Below are positions 52,590 through 64,000 of a stretch of DNA of 64,000 bases, in pieces (position 1 is the first letter of the stretch; each line of letters starts with the position of its first letter). Origin of the DNA: Monodelphis domestica (taxonomy: Eukaryota > Chordata > Mammalia > Didelphimorphia > Didelphidae); NCBI RefSeq assembly GCF_027887165.1, contig NC_077235.1, forward strand, positions 9,558,884-9,622,883, given 5' to 3'. Under the pieces are notes generated by a model that worked only from the letters and a program-made list of their open reading frames with translations, searched no databases and was not told where the DNA came from. The translations under genes and the position numbers were made by a program.

Positions 52590-52804
52590 TCTTCTTTGTT
52601 GTTTTTTGGGCATAACCAACTGGGTTTTTGGGAATGGCACACATATATACCCTCTCTTTTGCTACCATGTTCAAATTCCAAAGTCAATAAAGTCTCAAGT
52701 CAAATCCAGTGGTGGGTTCCCATTCTCCCCAGGGCCAATTGAGGTTGCTTGTTTCTTCACAGGTGGTGCTCCTGGGAGAAGCCTCTCTCCCAGCATGGCA
52801 TTCA

Positions 52805-53035
52805 GTCATGGGGAATAGAGTCCTAGACTTGGTTATTGTCTGGAAGACCTGAGTTTGAATCCTACTACACTAGCTATGTGGCTGTAGGCAAGTCTCTTAG
52901 GCCCTCTTAGTTTCAGTTTCTCCATCTGTAAAGTGGAGATAATACTAAACCCTGCCTTCCAGGCTGTTATGAGTAACAACTAAGATCATTTATGTAAGGT
53001 ATTTTGCAAAAGCTAAAGTGAGCTATTATTATTCC
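52805..53035 (+). repeat. MIR-like SINE
   Basis: gacctgagtttgaatcctac, tggctgtaggcaagtctctta, tttctccatctgtaaagtgg and tgagctattattatt are in MIR order. Just beyond the GLRA4 poly(A) signals. Confidence 0.58.
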
Positions 53036-55256
53036 TCCTCTCAGTCCTATGCAAGGGATACGGAACCATGGAGGGAGGCTGGCTCCAAAATCATCAGTCA
53101 GTGGGCAAGCAAAGAGTACTCCCTACAGGGGAGTACAGGGTCAATGAGCCAGTAGGGAGGGGCTGAATTAGGAGGGAAGGAATGGGGTAGTGGAAATCAG
53201 CAAGGCCACAAGCAAAATCCCCTTCGAACAGAATCAGAGACCACCCCTTGATAATCTTCCCGATGGGTCCCATGGGGTGTGGGGTGTCAGGCTGCCACGG
53301 CCCAGGGGCCTGGGGAAGGGAGGGGCTCTATGGAGATGAGCTGTTTCAACAGAGCACTGCTTGTTAGAGATCTAGTCCAGATGGGCCAACTGCACAAATC
53401 TGCCCTGTTGGAAGTCTTGGAGAACAATGCGCTGGAGACAGCAATAATCCTGAGCCATGGCGCCTGCCCAACTGGGACCCAGCTTGGGCAATCAGCTGGT
53501 ACTAGAAGGCCAGAGAAGTCAAAGAACGGGCCACCAGAATGACCCAGGGAGTTAACAAAGTGACACAGAGGCTAGCAGCCTCCCTTGGAGGGAGTATAGA
53601 ACAAACGGTCTTAATTGTCCCACTCACACTACAAGAGCCCCACCTCCCCTCCTTCACCCAGAAGCACTCTAGAGGAGACACATGGTGGAAGAATCTAGGC
53701 CATGTGACTTCCCCTTCCCCTCTCCCTCCAGCCCCTCCCCACACACTGAGGTTTTCTGTGGCTCCTTGGGGCTTTTCCTTCCCTTGGGGCAAATTGGACA
53801 CCTGGTGTTCAGGTCTGGCACACTATCCCGGGGCTCCCTAACCCTTCCAGTTGCTACTTGCCAGGAAGAAGTGGCAGAGTGAAATGAGAGGCCTCCATGA
53901 TGTCTGCTTCATTGCTACCCATGTTCTGTGCCATACTGACTCCTCAGAAGGGAGTACTCTTGGAGAGATGGTGAGCCTTAAAAGAACCTTTTTCCAAAGA
54001 GGGAAAAAACTTCCTACACAGTGAAGTGTTTCTGGTGTTTTCATTAATCCAGTGTTAATATTTCATGTCAGTTTAAAATTTCATATGTTTTCCTTCCCTA
54101 AGAGAGGGTCTGACTAGTTGTTAGGGATGGCAGTTCCTCCACTACCTCCCAGCTTCCCTCTGCCCCTTTGAAAAGAGCTGTGTTCCTTTTTACCCTCCTG
54201 CCCCTTGCTTCCTCACCCAGAATCCCAGGGCAGTCAAGGGAAAGTTTTAAGAGGAAAAAGAAGCAGAGAATGAAAATCTCCTGCTTCCCACCTCCCCCGC
54301 CACCCCTCAAGCCTTTCTTTTCACTAGTTGCCAAAGCAATGAGACTCTTCAAGGGGAAAGGCCAAATACAGATGCTCCCCTCCTGCTAAGTCACTTCAGG
54401 GCTGAAATCTTGCTCAGAAATGGCTGTTCTAACTGCCCAAAGACCCTGGCCCTTCAGTGTGCTAGCTTGTCAGCACCCATGATCACTTCAAGGACACTTG
54501 AGACCCTTAATTTCTATTTCAGTCTAAGGCCCCAGAGAGAGGCCTACTGGAGCTGACGAGAGAGGGGAAAGAAGTCAGCCTCGGCATCCTCCAAAGGGTT
54601 CACAAGGCAGGCACTTGGAGTCCTCCCTTAACGGGCCAGATCCTGAAAGCAGGAATGGTCTTACACATTTTATCGCCCTCCTTCCCACAGTACCAATGAC
54701 AGGGCTTTAGATATAACAAACATTCCATTTTTTGAATTGAAAGCACACTGCAGTACTCCAACGAAGTTTGCTATAAAGCACGTTTCTGACAAGTGAATCC
54801 TTCTCTTCCCTCCCTTCCCTATTGACCCAGTCAGCTGTTTTTCCAGGGGAAAAAAACCATTATATATATAGGCCCTAGATACAATGAAATCACATGCAAA
54901 AGGGCTGAGAATCAAATACTTCAAGGAAAAGGATAACTCTTGGAGAAGATATCAATGATATGCAAAACAACAATGTTCCTTTATTGTCCTCCAAATCAAG
55001 AGAAACAAAACAAAACAAAACAAAACACTGTAATTCTGGCGATGACAATTTAGCTCAGTACCTGAAAGAAATTCTGGCAGTTCCACCAGCTGCCCCTTGC
55101 GGACTGTTCACACTACATTCTAGAGAAACCAGTCTGGAAAGCATCAGTGCTTTGGCTGGTTTTCACCCACCTTAAACCAACATCCAACTTTGGAGCCAAT
55201 GTACTTTTGACTTTAAGGCAAAAACTTATCCCAGTCATTTCCATTTGTGGTGGTAT
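53036..55256. other. No gene seen downstream of GLRA4
   Basis: Several open frames of 60-100 codons, on both strands, but none has a family motif, plausible splice sites or a poly(A) signal that fits. (CAAAA)n-like text at 55005-55025. Confidence 0.45.
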
Positions 55257-55515
55257 AGGTGGGAAGGTGGCACAGTGGACAGAGTGCTGGACCTGGAGCC
55301 AGGAAGAAATGTCTTCCTGAGTTCAAATCTAGACATGGACACTTACCAGCTGTGGGACGGTGGGCAAGTCACTTCACCCGGCAGGCCTCAGGTCCCTCAT
55401 CTGTATAACAAGCTAGAGAAGAAACTGGTAAACTACACCAGAATCTTTACCAAGAAAACTCCAAATGGAGTCACAAAGAGTTGGACAGGACTGAAAAACG
55501 ATCTGACAACAATGG
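55257..55515 (+). mobile_element. MAR1-type tRNA SINE
   Basis: ggcacagtggacagagtgctgg head, gagttcaaatctagac B box, accaagaaaactccaaatgg and cacaaagagttggacaggactg, tail ctgacaacaatgg. Full length. Confidence 0.85.
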
Positions 55516-56439
55516 ACTGAATCATGAAAGATCACTTTCCATGTGGGAAAAATGCAATCCTGGAGCCACAGAGCCAGTCACAGAACCTGCTTTCGGCTTC
55601 TGTGTGGTCCCCACATGGCCACTGCCTTGCATCAGGCAAGGTTCTTCAAACAGCCTGGCTCTGTTCAGGGAGGTTGTACATCACGTGAAGAATGTTTTCC
55701 CCTACCACCAACTCTCACTATGTCGTATAGTTGTCAGAAGCATTTGGGTCTCATTTGACAAGGTGGCCACCAGTATACTTCCTACTGTGGAGGCTACTAA
55801 AAAGTGCTCTCTGCAGGGATGGAATAGCCTCTATCTACATGTGGTGCACACCCAGCCCAGCCAAACTATCCCAAAGTGGATGCTTTTCCATGGATGTTTC
55901 TTCTCCAAAGCACTGGCATTCCATGGAATCTTGGTTTGCTATTTCTGATAAACAAAAGGTATCTATAGCCACTTGGTTGGCTTAAGGTTGGGGCTGCTTC
56001 TCTAAGGTGACCTAGGAAGACCCTTAATTTATACTCTGTCACCCTTCTCTGAATAGTTCTGGCCTTACTGCAGAGCAGCCTTGACCATCCCATCTCCTGA
56101 CAGAACCCACAATGACTTGGATAGGTTCTGCCTCCCTGATACCTTCTAAAAGAGGAAAGGAGGGAAACAGGGGCTCTAGCACCCCAACTGAGTCTGGCTG
56201 CCCACAGGTTCCTCTGCTAGTCCCCAAAGTCCTGGGAACATGAGACAAGGTATAGAGGATTTTCAATGTTGGCATCATAGGCAATTGATATGCCTTTAAA
56301 ATACTGATAAGCAAACCAATTGACAACTGAACCTTCAACCAAGCAACAAAAGTCTCTCATTCGGCCAATATAGCCTGGTAATGGCAATAATTATTCCTTA
56401 ATAATAATTCCTTCCTCCCTTCCCCAGTCTCTCCCCTCA

Positions 56440-56735
56440 TTCAATAAGCTCCAGGGACTCCTTATCACCTCCAAGATCAAGTACCAAATTCTCTGTTTGG
56501 CATCGAAAACCCTTCACAATGTGGAGTACTCCTTATACTGACATCCCTCAACATATTCTGCAATCCAGTGACACTGGCCTCCTTACTCACTGTTCCATCT
56601 CTCAACACCATGCCTGGGACTCTCTTTCTTCATCTCTGCCTCTTGATCCCCCTTAGAGCTAGTGCCTTCCTTTGGTTGACCATCTGCTTAGGACAGCGCC
56701 TGCCTTATAGGAGGCACTTAAGAAATGTTTACTGA
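56440..56735 (+). repeat. L2 LINE 3' part
   Basis: agggactccttatcacctccaag, ttctctgtttggcatcgaaaa, ccttcacaatgtgg, and ggaggcacttaagaaatgtt near the end. Confidence 0.62.
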
Positions 56736-56829
56736 CTAACTGATTTTTCAAAGGGGAAAACTACCCCCTTTGCAACCTCCCTATGCATTGTCTTCCCAAC
56801 AACCCAGAGAACACATACCAGACCCAAGA

Positions 56830-57677
56830 TGTAGCATACCAGGCATGTTGGCATCTGGGAAGTATGACTGATGTATTGATATTGTATTACCAGACACATG
56901 ATCAGACCTCTTGATGGTCATTTTATGGAAAGGGACAGACTGAAGCACTAGCAAAGGATGGGCAAATTCATGAGCTGGGCCAAGCTGCCACAGCTCAGAG
57001 TACTTTCATTTGCAAAATGGGGTTCAATTAGGGGTTGATAGCCATGCCTCCGCTTGTGGGTTGGATTAATCTCCATCTCTTTGATCTCATCATTGTCAAT
57101 TCAACTAATGGTAAAACCTATGTCATGTTACCTTGATCCACATTCCTAAAAACCTTCAATAAATACTGGGGACTAGCATGAAACTCACACTTACTATCCC
57201 TTTACTAGCTCTCTCTGACTAGCTCTCCTCTAACTAGCTCTCTCTCCCCCTTCACTTCCTCTCTCCCTCTGTTCCTCCTAGACTCTCTCAGTCTTATGGT
57301 TACTCACTCCTTCTCTCTCTCTCCTTCCCTCCTCTCCTCTTACCTCTCTTGCTTCACTATCTTTTTCATAGCTACGCTGTCGCTCCAGTGCAATATTGCT
57401 ATAGGAGGCACCAAGGAGTTGTGACTCCCCACTTTTTCTAGCGACACTGTCACCCCCAATGCAGACTCTCTTGTCTATCAAGTATCAAGGAGTTGGTACT
57501 CCCCACCTATTCTCTTATTCCTCTTATTTCCTCAGAGTTCGCATTACTCCCCATGTGTTTCTACTTTTGCCTTTGAGTCATTATTATTCTCCCATTTCCT
57601 TAGTCTCCTCTCTCCACCTCAGGTTATTACCCACAGATAAATATTATAGGACTCCCCGGGGGGGGGGTCGCTATACA
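56830..57677 (+). mobile_element. Possible solo LTR of an endogenous retrovirus
   Basis: Starts tgtagcatacc and ends gctataca, with AATAAA at 57158-57163 and a long pyrimidine-rich part after it. There is no internal region and no clear target duplication. Inside the U5-like part two roughly 70-bp units are repeated (57371-57436 and 57440-57508). A fossil of uncertain family. Confidence 0.35.
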
Positions 57678-57764
57678 AGACTTCAGTTGACACTGGTCTG
57701 GATGGCTCTGCTTGGGTAAGGACAGCTATTGCCTGTCTCCTCCAGGTGACAAGTTCTGTTCTTG

Positions 57765-57905
57765 ACTTCCTTGGAATATATACCTATTAGTGGTATTGCT
57801 GAATCAAAGGGTGTATACACTTTTGTGGCTTTTCTAGTATAATTCTAAACAGTTTTCCAAATGGCTGGACCAACTGCCAGGAATACCAATGACACATTAG
57901 TGTGC
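57765..57905 (-). repeat. Old L1 fragment (ORF2 3' region)
   Basis: ctattagtggtattgctgaatcaaagggtg, ttccaaatggctggaccaact and accaatgacacattagtgtgcc parallel the L1 text at 15375-15490, but much more diverged. Confidence 0.5.
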
Positions 57906-58049
57906 CTACCCTCCCATAGCCCTTCTAAGGAGTTCTTTCTGATGGACGTTACCCTTTATGATCTTCCCATGTGCTGCCTTCCCAATAGCTCAGAGAATAA
58001 ATGCCAGACCTCAAAGTCCAAGTAATAGAATAATAATTGCTAAAATATA

Positions 58050-58145
58050 ATAATAAATAAAGGGGTTTCCTTTGTGCCAGGCACTATGCTAAGCACTCTA
58101 CAATCATTATCTCATTGGATGATTTGAATAGGTCTGCTTAGGTAA
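58050..58145 (-). repeat. MIR/THER-like SINE fragment
   Basis: ctttgtgccaggcactatgc, taagcactctacaatcattatctcattgg on the minus strand. Confidence 0.5.
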
Positions 58146-58889
58146 TGATGTCATTTCCTTCTTCATCCTTTTCCAGGTGTTAACTTCTCCCTAGAATGAG
58201 TTTAAGGAATTGCTATTGGATTTCCCTTTTCAAACACTCATACCGTCTACAAGGAATGAGCCTATGACTAGAGGGCATGGTGGTAGGGTGTCAATAAGGA
58301 AGGAGAGACACTTTAATTCAAAACTTGCTTAGCTTAATCCAGGATAGGATGAGTTTCAGTTTGATAGAGGGACTGTCCAAAGGCCACAACCCTCTGTAGA
58401 CTCCACATAATGTTCTACATGGAATTTAGAAAAATGCAGCCAAAAAAGTGGTGAGAGGTATAACGGTAGGAATCTGGCATAGGCAGAGGTCAGGAAGGAG
58501 ATCATTGCAGGCTTGCAGAGTCTAAAGATAGAATGCCAAACTTTAGCCCTAACCCTAATTCTCCTGCATTTTTATATCACATTTTTTCAGTTGCTTTTCA
58601 CCTGATGGGCAGCCGCAGAAATTCAAATAAGGTAGGATGCAGAGGAGAGAGAAAATGAAGCTGGGAGGGGGCCAGGGAAGGATGGTGTACTGAGGATTCC
58701 TGGACAAGATGGTCTCTGGCATCCCTTTCAACTTGGATGTTATGACATGACCCAAGATCTCTGGGTCTAGAGGGATCCATGGGTAGACTTTGTGTTTGGA
58801 GGGAAACCTAGCCATGTGTTTTGGGGCAATTTGGATCAATGGAAAGAATGGACTTATTGGGTGACTAGACGGGAGGTTGGAAATGAATT

Positions 58890-59260
58890 ATCTGAAGAAT
58901 TATTCCTAAAACATTTCCCTCATGTCACTTCCCACATGTCCCTTAAATGGCTTCTCATGACCTGCAGAATAAAGCTAACCCTCCTCAGCCTGCCAGTGAA
59001 TAGCCTGGATATAGCTCCACTCTGATTTAATTGAATCTCCCCCCTACTCTATCTAGGCTGCTCTAATCAACTTTGAATGAACAGTCCTTGCTTATTCCTG
59101 CTCCTATGGCTTTGTTGTTTTTGTGTCTCTAACCTGAGACATCTTCTTCCTTTTTCCCCACATTTCCAAATTGCCCATTCTTCCAAGTCCACCTTAAATC
59201 ATCCTTTTTGAAAAATCAAATGTTGTATTACTAACTTAACATTTGCCATCAACACTACCA
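58890..59260 (+). repeat. L2 LINE fragment
   Basis: atgtcacttcccacatgtcc, aatggcttctcatgacctgc, agaataaagctaaccctcc and the later ccaagtccaccttaaatcatcc. Confidence 0.6.
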
Positions 59261-59559
59261 GCTAAAGTTGCTTAGAAACTCTTGACATTTGAATTCATTT
59301 TCATGTCTACACAGTAATTTCAATCACTCCTAAGGCCTTGTCAGGATTCTTCATTTATCTATTCATTCTATTAATTGTTCCTTTTATTTATCTGCTGGTT
59401 AGCTATAAGTACTCCATTTCTTTGTTGTTGTTGTTGTTTTGCTTTGCATCATTTCATAAAGGTTTCTTTTTCAGATTTTAAAAAATGAATCTCATCTACT
59501 TGTCTGTCTTAATTGCATTAGAGTACTCCACTACCTCGATGCCGGCCCATAATTTGTAT

Positions 59560-59910
59560 AGCCCCAATGGGAGATATTCTGCTGGTTTCTAGCTTTTTGC
59601 AAGTGCAAACAAGGCTGCATGAGAATCATTGGGGGGAAAAGAGATTTTTTGGTTCCTGGCAACACTATCTGTGCAGTCAAGACATCATCCTGTGATGTCA
59701 TTGGTCCTCTCTGAAAGGACGGACAGGCTATTTGTGCCCAGCAATGGAATTATGGGGTCAAAGGCTATGATCAGTTTGACAACCTCAACAAGTCTGCAAT
59801 TCTAGCAGCAATGAAGGAATATGTACCTGTTCCTTCATACTGACACTACCCTGAGCCAGTGTTGAGTTTCATTGCTCTTAATTACTTTTGCCAATTTTAT
59901 GGGTGCAAGG
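59560..59910 (-). repeat. Old L1 fragment (ORF2 3' region)
   Basis: ccagcaatggaattatggggtcaaagg, tgcaattctagcagcaatgaag and gccaattttatgggtgcaagg match the same L1 region as 15380-15570, strongly decayed. Confidence 0.5.
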
Positions 59911-59984
59911 TCATCCCTCGAACTTGCTGGAAAATGCATCTCTCTGATCAGGCCAGTCACACTCTCCGGACACTGATCATCTCC

Positions 59985-60205
59985 TGTGTCACGTTGTTAG
60001 TCATCCTTCCATGCAAGCCTAGTTTGTCTTATCAACTAGATGGTGAGGTCGTCCTCGAGGAAAGGGGCTGTGCGTGATCAATCGTACCTCACTCAATGCC
60101 GAGCACACAGATATACTGAGATGATCACCAAACAGAATAAGGCATTCATTAAATGTGGGCACAGCACTCAGTAAGGCACTAGTTAAATGAATGAATGAGA
60201 CCCCA
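59985..60205 (+). repeat. L2 LINE 3' end
   Basis: aactagatggtgaggtcgtcc, gaggaaaggggctgtgcgtg and aatgccgagcacacagatat, with ggcattcattaaatg at the tail. Confidence 0.5.
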
Positions 60206-61679
60206 GAATCAGATCTGGCTCTGTTTCATGATTGGAGAGGGAAGGGCAATGTTTTCCTCAAAATATTTTTGCCACTTTGTACCCAAAGACCTGGGAATTC
60301 AAAGTGATACTTCTTCCTTCCCACTGGTCGCAGCTCCTTCCCACCGTCCTAACTCCTCCCTTCCCTTGCTCCCCGCCTCAACCCCCTCATTGTCCCCCTT
60401 CTCTGCTGGGTGGGAGCCAGGATTAGAAAATGGTCCAGCTGTCCCCAGTAACTTACGCCAGCCTGGACTGCTCTGCAGTGCCACGAAGGGCCAGGACTTT
60501 TGTTTACAGCTGGTATCAGGGAGAGGCAGAGAGCACAGCTGACAGCCCCACTCTGGAGCAAACATCAATCTCCCTCTGTCCTCCCAGCCAAGTTTCACAA
60601 ACCAGCTCTATTGAGGACTGGCCTGCACCCGCCTGGGGCCCCACCAACCTTCCATTTACAGCTTTGGCCTGGGAGCTGCTGGGTCAATCGCTGCTTTGTA
60701 CCTCTTAGGGACCTCCCTTCCTCTCTCTCCCATGCACCCAGACTCTATCCTTTCCTCAAACATTAGTTCTTCCTCAGACCTCAGCCCGTGGGAGGAAATA
60801 TGTTCTCCTGGTCCTCAGCTCCCTAACCCTCTTACACCTCTCCCCCAAGGAGCACCTGAAGGAATCCCACTCTTCCATCCTGAGACTACTAGTCTGGAGG
60901 GGGTGGGGGGAGAAAGGAAACTCCCAGTGTTAGAACTGAAGCAAGGTAAGAGGGTCAGGTGGCTCTGGCTTCTGTGCCTGCTCTCCTTCTTGAGCTGATC
61001 AAAGAGATGGAAATTACAACAAGTTAGAGGTCCCACTTCACTGCCATGGCTGCCTCCACAGAAGGGCTGCTACATTCTTCCAATGCTTCCGATGTCATGG
61101 CCCCCTTTGGCAGACAGGTTGTTGAAGCCTACTGAATCCTGCAGAGAATGGTGTTCTGAAGTGGATTACAAAGGACAGTTACCCAAATGATTTTTACAAA
61201 TGAGCTCATGGACCACAGGTTAAGGACCTCTGTTCCATAGCATGAAATAAAGGCTGCCTTCCTTTCCAGGTGCCTTTGTTACCTTGAAAGCTTCATGCAG
61301 AAGCTGGTGATCCTTTAACCCAGGTCTGTGCAAACGCAGACATGAGAATATTGGGCAACATCACCCAGGAAACTCTGGGCGGTGACACAGCAAGCCAAAG
61401 ATGAAATTGCCCTTTTTCAGTCAGTCTCAGGAGACAGGACCTGACACGTTAGCTCAGAACCTGGGGGAACCAGGCTTGCTGGTTAGATATCCTACGGTAT
61501 AAGGAAGTTTCTGAAGAAGCAGCCATGAGGCTCTGGTTTGCTCTATACCAAAATAAAGGCTTCAGCAGAGAGACCAAGAAGAGCCAAGTTGGATAGATAA
61601 AAAAATGTTTGCTTTGTCTAGAGAGTGCAGACTTTCTCAAGGGAATACAAGACCAAAGAAGGCTTGCTCCATGATCCTC

Positions 61680-61865
61680 ACAATCACCAGATGGACAAGG
61701 CAGATGTTATCACTATTTCACAGATAAGGAAACCAAGGAACAGAGATGCTACCTGACTTTCCCAAGGCCACTCAGCTACTTAGTGCTAGAGTCAGGACTA
61801 GAACTCAGGTCTTCTGACCCTTTCCAGAGCCAGGCTCTGTCTATTCCATTTCATCCAGCCTCTCT
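61680..61865 (-). repeat. MIR SINE
   Basis: tatttcacagataaggaaacc, ctttcccaaggccactcagct and ggactagaactcaggtcttc on the minus strand. Confidence 0.62.
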
Positions 61866-61954
61866 TGACATGCAACAAATCACTGCATGTCAGTGCATGG
61901 CATTCTCGGAGGGACAAGTAAACTCAACCTTAGGAGGAAAAAGACAAATTATAT

Positions 61955-62085
61955 TGTGATGCCTATGGAAAATGCCATCTGGAATATGAGCAGGAGAAGG
62001 TGACGGCAAAACACTCTACTGTTTCTGCCAAGAAAATCTCAAATGAGAACACAAAGATTCAGACATGACTGAAACGACTGGCATA
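61955..62085 (+). mobile_element. MAR1-type tRNA SINE, 3' fragment
   Basis: aggagaaggtgacggcaaaac, ctgccaagaaaatctcaaatg and cagacatgactgaaacgactgg are the 3' third of MAR1. The tRNA head is missing. Confidence 0.7.
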
Positions 62086-62513
62086 CAAATCTATGACCCC
62101 ACAGCAAGGGCATTGCACAGGGCCTCTGCTGCATTAGGCTCAAATTGGCCATTTGCTTCTCCTCTAGCTTCATGTCCTAGAAGTGCCAGAGGGCACTGGC
62201 ACCCTCTTCCTCAAATGTGAGATGGGTGGAGGGCACTGGGGACAGCTGGAAAGGCCCACAGAGGTTGTAAAGGGCCTGGAATTTTACTTAATGTGCTTCT
62301 TCTTTCCCTTTCCTGTCTACAAGGGCTGTAAGACAAGCCTGCAATTTCCTACAAAGAGAGGCCCCTCTGCCTTCCTACTCCCACCCCCACCCCAAGTCCA
62401 GCCAGTCCTGCCTTAATGTCATGGTAATCTGAGAAGGGCCAATCTTAAAACTTTCCCAGGGTTCTACCTGTTCCTTTCCACTCCCTTGACATCTCCAATC
62501 TCCACAAGTGCAG

Positions 62514-62527
62514 GTAACCATGGCAAC
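62514..62527. promoter_or_regulatory. RFX X-box-like site
   Basis: gtaaccatggcaac is an almost perfect X-box palindrome, in sequence not obviously part of a known repeat, about 11.6 kb beyond the GLRA4 stop. Function is unknown. Confidence 0.33.
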
Positions 62528-62912
62528 CACCAGTCTGCCAGAGAGAGAGGATGCAGCTTGGCGCTACACCTAGAGGAAAAAAAAACCCCAAACTCATCAC
62601 ATTTTCTTATTTTCTCTTAGCAGCTGCTGGATGTTCTATACCCTCCCAGCCCATCTCTAACCTACATGACACAGGAGGACACCACAAAGTCAGCCCTCTC
62701 AGCTGGGAAGGGAGGTGGGAAGGGGGAACCACACTGGAGACAATTTACGAAGGGTGTACTGCAAAGTGTCAAATGTTTTCCTCAACACTGATAACACAAA
62801 GACAAAAAAATCAAAAGAATCCCAGCTCCCACAGAGCTCCAGTTCTACTGGAGGGGAGGGGATGGTACATTCACCATGCTGCGCTTTAGTACATGTAAAA
62901 TGTGGTACTTGG

Positions 62913-63098
62913 GGGATCAGTGGATTGAGAGCCAGGTCCTTGAGGTAGGAGTCCAGGGTTCAAATCTGGCCTCAGATACTTCCCAGCTGTGTGACCGTGG
63001 GCAAGTTACTTAACCCCGTTGCCAAGCCCTAACTGCTCTTCTCCCTGGGAAGTGATACTTAGTACTACCTCTAAGACAGAAGATAAAGGGTTTTTAAC
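62913..63098 (+). mobile_element. tRNA-derived SINE (WALLSI/WSINE-like)
   Basis: Head gatcagtggattgagagcc, B box gggttcaaatctggcc, tail aagacagaagataaagggttttt. A 12-bp duplication tgtggtacttgg is at 62901-62912 and 63099-63110. Confidence 0.82.
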
Positions 63099-63110
63099 TG
63101 TGGTACTTGG

Positions 63111-64000
63111 TTCTAGTTCAATGGAAAGATGCAAGAAAATTTGAAAGAATGTGAACATTTTTCAGACTCTTTGTGCACACTAATCAGAATCAAGCTGTTC
63201 ACAGGTCCATAAGAACAAGGCTACCTGAGAACAGAGAACATTAACAACTGGTAGGATCAGGAAAAGGATCACCATGAGAGGCAGCACCTGATTTGGGTCC
63301 TTCAGCTATGGATTCTAGAAGGCAGAGGTAAGGAAGGATGTTTGCAGAAAGGCAGAATCCACAGAGTGGCTGTAGGAGCACAGACTATTTACACCCTCAT
63401 TCCATTTAAAAATCCCCAAGAGGAGGCTGCTCCACCTTGTCCCTCTAGTCCAAGGATAATGTGCATGATCTCCAACATTCATTCTTTTAAATGAGAGTCC
63501 CTCTAATTATATCTAGTAACCAAAGTATCTTTCCCAGTCACCTCTATGGGCACACACAGGAATAGGTGAAGCCTATGTAAAATCCAGCCCTCTGGCTTTC
63601 AGCTAACCCTCGATGTACCCACCACCACTGGGAAAGGTCACAGAACTACCTGAGGGAATACAATGTCTCCAGGGCTAGTGGACACTGACTCGGTGGTTGG
63701 CACAGTAGAGGCTGCCTCCACAGTGTCTCATAGCGAGCCAGCGCCGGGAATGGAAATCTCAAAGGTCATATGGCTAATACCCAAGAAGACCAGACTAAAA
63801 GGCAGCTTTTTGAGGCCATTTAGCTGGTCAGATCCCCTAGGAACAAAGTGACCCAGACTAAAGGTAGTGTTTTGTTCTGATCATCTTTGAACTAGCCAAA
63901 TTTTTTGTTTGAAACATAAACACTGCCCTCAGGTACAACTCCCAAGTGGTTTCCACACAGCAGTCCCTGTGATCATCAGGCCAGTGGTTTGCAAAATCTG
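63111..64000. other. No gene seen to the window end
   Basis: Unique-looking sequence; no repeat or coding motif recognised. Confidence 0.45.

Larger units (their letters stand above)
50923..52610 (+). other. GLRA4: GLRA4 3' UTR with two AATAAA signals
   Basis: After the TGA the sequence stays free of other genes to a canonical AATAAA at 52584-52589, followed by a T/GT-rich stretch (cttctttgttgttttttggg) typical of cleavage sites. A second AATAAA is at 52686-52691, with weaker downstream GT content. The first is preferred. A SINE sits inside the UTR at 51783-51895. The implied UTR is about 1.7 kb. Confidence 0.6.
60206..62900. other. No gene seen
   Basis: Unique-looking GC-richer DNA (60300-60970) without a recognisable coding frame. 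The MIR at 61680, MAR1 fragment at 61955 and X-box-like site at 62514 are listed separately. Confidence 0.45.

Noticed and set aside
55481-55948. 155-codon open frame downstream of GLRA4
   Set aside because: It begins in the tail of a MAR1 SINE and has no family signature or plausible splicing.
58543-58556. Telomere-like ccctaaccctaa
   Set aside because: Only two units, too short to be an interstitial telomeric array.

Overview
The window looks like marsupial nuclear DNA and carries one recognisable protein-coding gene, a complete glycine receptor alpha-4 subunit gene (GLRA4) on the + strand. Reasons for calling it marsupial: spliced vertebrate gene structure, MAR1-type tRNA SINEs, another tRNA-derived SINE of a type I associate with marsupials (WALLSI/WSINE-like, name tentative), RTE-derived repeats and marsupial-type L1 copies, over a background of mammal-wide MIR, L2 and CR1/L3 fossils. 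GLRA4 lies at Xq22 in humans, so the window is probably X-linked; that is inference, not seen here.

Layout. 1-26 kb: gene-free upstream DNA, with old repeats, a (CT)n(TA)n microsatellite at 5.5 kb, a degraded + strand L1 at 9.0-11.9 kb with two L1 3' ends stacked inside it, a younger - strand L1 at 14.7-18.5 kb, and a pair of RE1/REST-like motifs at 22.74-22.80 kb. 26.4-52.6 kb: GLRA4. Nine coding exons (26406-26476, 30848-30981, 31383-31450, 32087-32310, 32841-32923, 33851-33991, 36342-36556, 44902-45051, 50632-50922) join in frame, with GT-AG borders, into a 458-residue protein. The 3' UTR runs to about 52.6 kb. The introns hold SINEs, an L1 with a clear 25-bp target-site duplication (intron 7), a candidate solo LTR (intron 1) and a cluster of RFX-like palindromes with a G-quadruplex candidate (intron 8). 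52.6-64 kb: no gene recognised; L2, MAR1, old L1, a possible LTR and another tRNA SINE.

Function. The product is a Cys-loop chloride channel subunit. The signal peptide, extracellular glycine-binding domain with both disulfides, four membrane helices and the basic intracellular loop are all present. Human GLRA4 is known to have a premature stop before the fourth helix; this copy does not, so it is predicted to be functional. I saw no prokaryotic, viral or CRISPR-like system and no convincing second gene. The most interesting unexplained signals are the tandem RE1-like sites upstream and the RFX-like/G-quadruplex cluster in intron 8.
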